DNA from: Candidatus Moraniibacteriota bacterium
GTDB taxonomy: Bacteria > Patescibacteriota > Minisyncoccia > CAIUEV01 > JAHKAQ01
Assembly (NCBI GenBank): GCA_014729445.1
Contig: WJJX01000095.1
Span: 1-8,393 of the forward strand
Reading direction: 5' to 3'
Length of the DNA: 8,393 bases
The position numbers and the translations under genes were made by a program. Shown here in pieces: positions 6,547-8,393 of the stretch. Under the pieces are notes generated by a model, which had not been told where the DNA came from, did no database searches, and worked only from the letters and a program-made list of their open reading frames with translations. Each line of letters starts with the position of its first letter. Position 1 is the first letter of the stretch.

Positions 6547-6552
6547 AATCTT

Positions 6553-7401
6553 ATGAAAAATTTTAATTTAAAAATGAATTTTAAATTGTTGATGTCAATT
6601 ATTGTGGTTTTGGGTTTGTTTATAGTTTTAATGGTTTTTTTATCGATTAAATTCAGTCCTCAAAAATCAGATTTTGATAAAAATTTACAAGCTGAATATG
6701 AACAAAAAATAGAAGATCTCGAGACAGAGGTTGAATTGTTGAAAAACGAGATTGCTAAAAATAATCTTAATCAAAATCAGATTGAAGCAGAGGATGAGTC
6801 TTTTAATAGTAGTGAAAATCAATCAACCAATACCAAGAAAACCGGTGCTGAAATTAAATCATTGGATGAGATTTGGAACTTGTATATTAATTATGATTTA
6901 GGCTTTCGGATTAAAGTCCCCAAGCAAAGTAATGGCTCGAAGGTCAAGATTATTGAAGAAGGAAAAATAGTTTATTTGGTAGACACTAGCGCGCAGATGT
7001 GGAGCAACCAAGATAGTGTGGAAGAAGCGAGAAAAAAAGCCGATGTTTATGAAAAGATTAACGGAGTTAGCTTTGCAATTTTCGTTGAGCAGGTAAAAAA
7101 TGATCAGGAACTAGAAAATTTTCTTCAAAAAGTATATTATCCGGGTTGTGAGATTGGTAGCAAAAAACCTTTTAATAATAACCCCGATATTTTTTCCGTA
7201 AGGTTTAAAAACTATAAAACTCAAGAAGAGCAGGAGGAAAAATGTTATATAAATGGGAGATTTATGATTCTATATTCCCCCAATCAAGGGAAAGTGGCTA
7301 CATGGGGTATGGGACAGGCTAACACTTTTAAAACAAAGATTAATGGTCAAAAAACTACACTAGATGATGATATTACAAATAGTTTTGAGTTCATTGATTG
7401 A
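6553..7401 (+). CDS. Membrane-anchored envelope protein of unknown function (282 aa)
   Basis: Residues 1-33 are a basic N-terminus and one long hydrophobic helix (11-32) that ends IKFSPQK with no cleavage site, so this is most likely a signal anchor with the rest outside the membrane. Residues 41-72 are a heptad coiled coil (YEQKIEDLETEVELL), followed by an Asn/Ser/Glu-rich disordered linker (73-100). The C-terminal domain (about 104-282) begins LDEIWNLYINYDLGFRIKVP, the style of opening seen in PsbP/Mog1-like and other secreted domains ('Y.N..LGF.I..P'), which I have also seen in Patescibacteria hypothetical proteins. Two cysteines, C199 and C231, could form a disulfide outside the cell. No enzyme motif is evident. 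The coiled coil suggests an oligomer held on stalks. The ATG follows TTTAAATCTT, with no Shine-Dalgarno. An in-frame second Met (residue 8) is a possible but less natural start. Confidence 0.85.
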   Translation: MKNFNLKMNFKLLMSIIVVLGLFIVLMVFLSIKFSPQKSDFDKNLQAEYEQKIEDLETEVELLKNEIAKNNLNQNQIEAEDESFNSSENQSTNTKKTGAEIKSLDEIWNLYINYDLGFRIKVPKQSNGSKVKIIEEGKIVYLVDTSAQMWSNQDSVEEARKKADVYEKINGVSFAIFVEQVKNDQELENFLQKVYYPGCEIGSKKPFNNNPDIFSVRFKNYKTQEEQEEKCYINGRFMILYSPNQGKVATWGMGQANTFKTKINGQKTTLDDDITNSFEFID

Positions 7402-7533
7402 TTTTTTGGGCTTTTTTGACAAATTTTAATATTCTTACTCTATCACAAAAAATCCCAGCCAGTTTTTGATTTCCCCCCAAATCCTTACTAGCCATATAAA
7501 AACCGAAACCATTGTGCTATAAAAATAATAAGC

Positions 7534-7566
7534 TTTATAGTTAAGCTGTATCTGATAAACTATAAG
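7534..7566 (+). repeat. Inverted repeat upstream of the tail-anchored protein/DUF3800-like unit
   Basis: TTATAGTT (7535-7542) and AACTATAA (7558-7565) are perfect complements, extended by one G-U pair (7534/7566), with a 15-nt loop. A competing small stem, AGCTT/AAGCT (7532-7536 with 7543-7547), uses part of the left arm, so as RNA the region could switch between two folds. As DNA it sits just upstream of the TATAAT at 7572 and could be an operator. The size is modest for AT-rich DNA. Confidence 0.4.
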
Positions 7567-7571
7567 ATTTA

Positions 7572-7577
7572 TATAAT
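7572..7577 (+). promoter_or_regulatory. Perfect -10 box just before the 167-aa gene; nearly leaderless mRNA possible
   Basis: TATAAT at 7572-7577 lies 11 bp before the ATG at 7589, so transcription from it would give a leader of only a few nucleotides, in keeping with the missing Shine-Dalgarno. No good -35 is visible (TATCTG at 17-bp spacing). A second candidate is the extended -10 TGCTATAAA at 7515-7523, which would place the inverted repeat 7534-7566 inside the leader RNA. Confidence 0.35.
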
Positions 7578-7588
7578 TTAAGATTAAA

Positions 7589-8092
7589 ATGTCGTCATTA
7601 CCAATAAAATTAGAATTTTTTAGAAAACTGGAATTGTATCAAGAAGTTATTTTTGAAAATAATAAATCTAAAAAGGCTGGCCAGGAAGCCCTGAGAGAAG
7701 TTTGGAATTTTGAAAAGGCATTCCTTGAATGGGCTGCTACAGAGCATCATCACAGATCTCAGCCATTAGATGATGCTAGAATTGTAGAAGAAATTTTGAA
7801 TTTATATCAAAAGAAAAAAGAAGCTATTAGTGAAACCCTTGTGGAAAAAGAGGTCGCAAATGTTAGAAAAAATATGATTTCAAGAGGATTTGCAAAAAAT
7901 AGCAAAGGTAGTATTGGAATAATTATTACGAAAGAGGGATTTTTAATGGGTAGGGTTTTGAGTGATTTAAACAAAAAAAGAAATCGAGCTTTTTATCGAA
8001 TATTTATTTTTTTGACTTGGGCAGTCCCTATCACTGCTTCATTGATGTTATTTATTAATTTTTTTGAAAAACTAATTGATTTTTATAATTAG
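7589..8092 (+). CDS. 167-aa tail-anchored protein with a possible winged-helix segment
   Basis: No family recognised. Residues 1-90 are helical and charged, with an odd HHHR at 53-56 after FEKAFLEWAATE. Residues about 62-125 (ARIVEEILNLY ... VRKNMISRGFAKNSKG ... GIIITKEGFLMG) have the rhythm of a winged helix: two helices, then two strands joined by a turn, then T-K-E-G, as in transcription regulators of the 'LT.EG' kind. One hydrophobic helix (about 136-158) follows the basic patch KKRNR (129-133). By the positive-inside rule this leaves the bulk of the protein in the cytoplasm, as a C-terminal tail anchor. The next gene starts 2 bp after its stop, so the two are surely co-transcribed and probably act together. 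Upstream TTTAAGATTAAA has no Shine-Dalgarno. Composition is clearly more AT-rich than the 3.7-6.2 kb genes. Confidence 0.85.
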   Translation: MSSLPIKLEFFRKLELYQEVIFENNKSKKAGQEALREVWNFEKAFLEWAATEHHHRSQPLDDARIVEEILNLYQKKKEAISETLVEKEVANVRKNMISRGFAKNSKGSIGIIITKEGFLMGRVLSDLNKKRNRAFYRIFIFLTWAVPITASLMLFINFFEKLIDFYN

Positions 8093-8094
8093 AT

Positions 8095-8393
8095 ATGAAA
8101 TTTTTATTTTTAGATGAATTCAAAAAAGACTTCCCAGAAGATCCAGAAAAAAGAAAATTTTATGGTGTAATAGGAGTTTGTATCGATGAAAAGTTTTACC
8201 GTAATTTTAAAGAAAATTTTTATAAAGAATTAAAAGAAATTGGCTGGAGTTTAAAAAAAGAATATAAAGGTAGATTTTTATTTTCCCAGAAAAGCAATAA
8301 GTCTGTCGAAATAGAAAAAAGAATAAATTTTACAGAAAAAATCATCAAAGAAGGGGCTTCTAATAAAAAAAGCAGAATGAAAATAATTATTGC
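8095..8393 (+). CDS. DUF3800-like protein, N-terminal 99 codons, cut by the window edge
   Basis: The frame opens with ATG at 8095, 2 bp after the stop of the 167-aa gene, and stays open to the last base. It begins MKFLFLDEFKKDFPED, continues FYGVIGVCIDEKFYRNF, then LKEIGWSLKKEYKGRFLF and IEKRINFTEKII, and ends in a hydrophobic strand (MKIII). This order (a first strand ending in hydrophobic-Asp-Glu, a second 'G-V/I' strand, an amphipathic helix, an 'E-x-K' element, then another helix and strand) fits the N-terminal half of the DUF3800 family, whose hallmark is a strand ending D-E-S-G-D. Here Asp7-Glu8 are kept but Ser-Gly-Asp is replaced by Phe-Lys-Lys. DUF3800 proteins are thought to have an RNase H-like fold and often occur in accessory regions, but their function is not settled. 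The remaining acidic residues lie outside the window, so activity cannot be judged. Confidence 0.7.
   Translation, partial: MKFLFLDEFKKDFPEDPEKRKFYGVIGVCIDEKFYRNFKENFYKELKEIGWSLKKEYKGRFLFSQKSNKSVEIEKRINFTEKIIKEGASNKKSRMKIII

Larger units (their letters stand above)
6208..6552. other. Intergenic region between divergent genes, 345 bp, very AT-rich
   Basis: This stretch separates the start of the antiporter (minus) from the start of the 282-aa gene (plus). I see no RNA gene and no coding frame above 24 codons. It holds a minus-strand TATAAT (6287-6282) that could serve the antiporter with a leader of about 70 nt, a plus-strand promoter candidate at 6489-6517, and a large hairpin at 6512-6546. 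The rest is low-complexity A/T tracts. Confidence 0.6.

Noticed and set aside
6430..7454. Exact 12-mer TCACAAAAAATC at 6430-6441 and 7443-7454, on either side of the 282-aa gene, as possible direct repeats of a mobile cassette
   Set aside because: Low-complexity sequence, no matching ends or transposase; likely chance in AT-rich DNA.
1..8393. CRISPR array or insertion sequence
   Set aside because: No regularly spaced direct repeats and no transposase or recombinase motifs in any frame.

Overview
The window is AT-rich, gene-dense DNA that most resembles a Candidate Phyla Radiation (Patescibacteria, Parcubacteria-like) genome. This is inferred from gene types, since no rRNA or ribosomal protein gene is present. 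The pointers are a 46-aa basic protein starting MKKIIDFFRKIGLLR, an exported beta-helix protein of bactofilin type with a C-terminal membrane domain, a single-pass 'LGFRIKVP' envelope protein, and several hypothetical proteins. TGA ends at least three reading frames (stops at 137-139, 3503-3505 and 7399-7401), so the code is the ordinary bacterial one and not the TGA=Gly code of Gracilibacteria/SR1. No start codon has a clear Shine-Dalgarno sequence in front of it.

Layout: (1) 1-340, minus strand: two overlapping frames that read like one gene split at a run of seven A's, running off the left edge. (2) 363-389: a 12-bp perfect palindrome. (3) 395-808, minus: a four-helix membrane protein. (4) 872-3157, minus: a 761-aa soluble protein with a coiled coil, unrecognised. 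(5) 3158-3714: a divergent intergenic region holding the unlisted 46-aa gene (3365-3505) and a block at 50% G+C (about 3551-3655) that can fold into hairpins and looks like a structured RNA or leader. (6) 3715-4908, plus: the exported bactofilin-like protein. (7) 4978-6207, minus: a monovalent cation/proton antiporter, convergent with it. (8) 6208-6552: AT-rich intergenic DNA ending in a large hairpin just before the next start. (9) 6553-7401, plus: a membrane-anchored envelope protein. (10) 7589-8393, plus: a two-gene unit made of a tail-anchored small protein with a possible winged-helix segment and, 2 bp later, the start of a DUF3800-like protein cut by the right edge.

The middle (3.7-6.2 kb) looks like core cell-envelope biology: surface or periplasmic scaffold and ion homeostasis. 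The right end (7.5-8.4 kb) is much more AT-rich and has an accessory character. The best candidates for undescribed biology are the GC-rich block at 3551-3655, the tail-anchored protein/DUF3800-like pair with palindromes at its promoter, and the 761-aa orphan.
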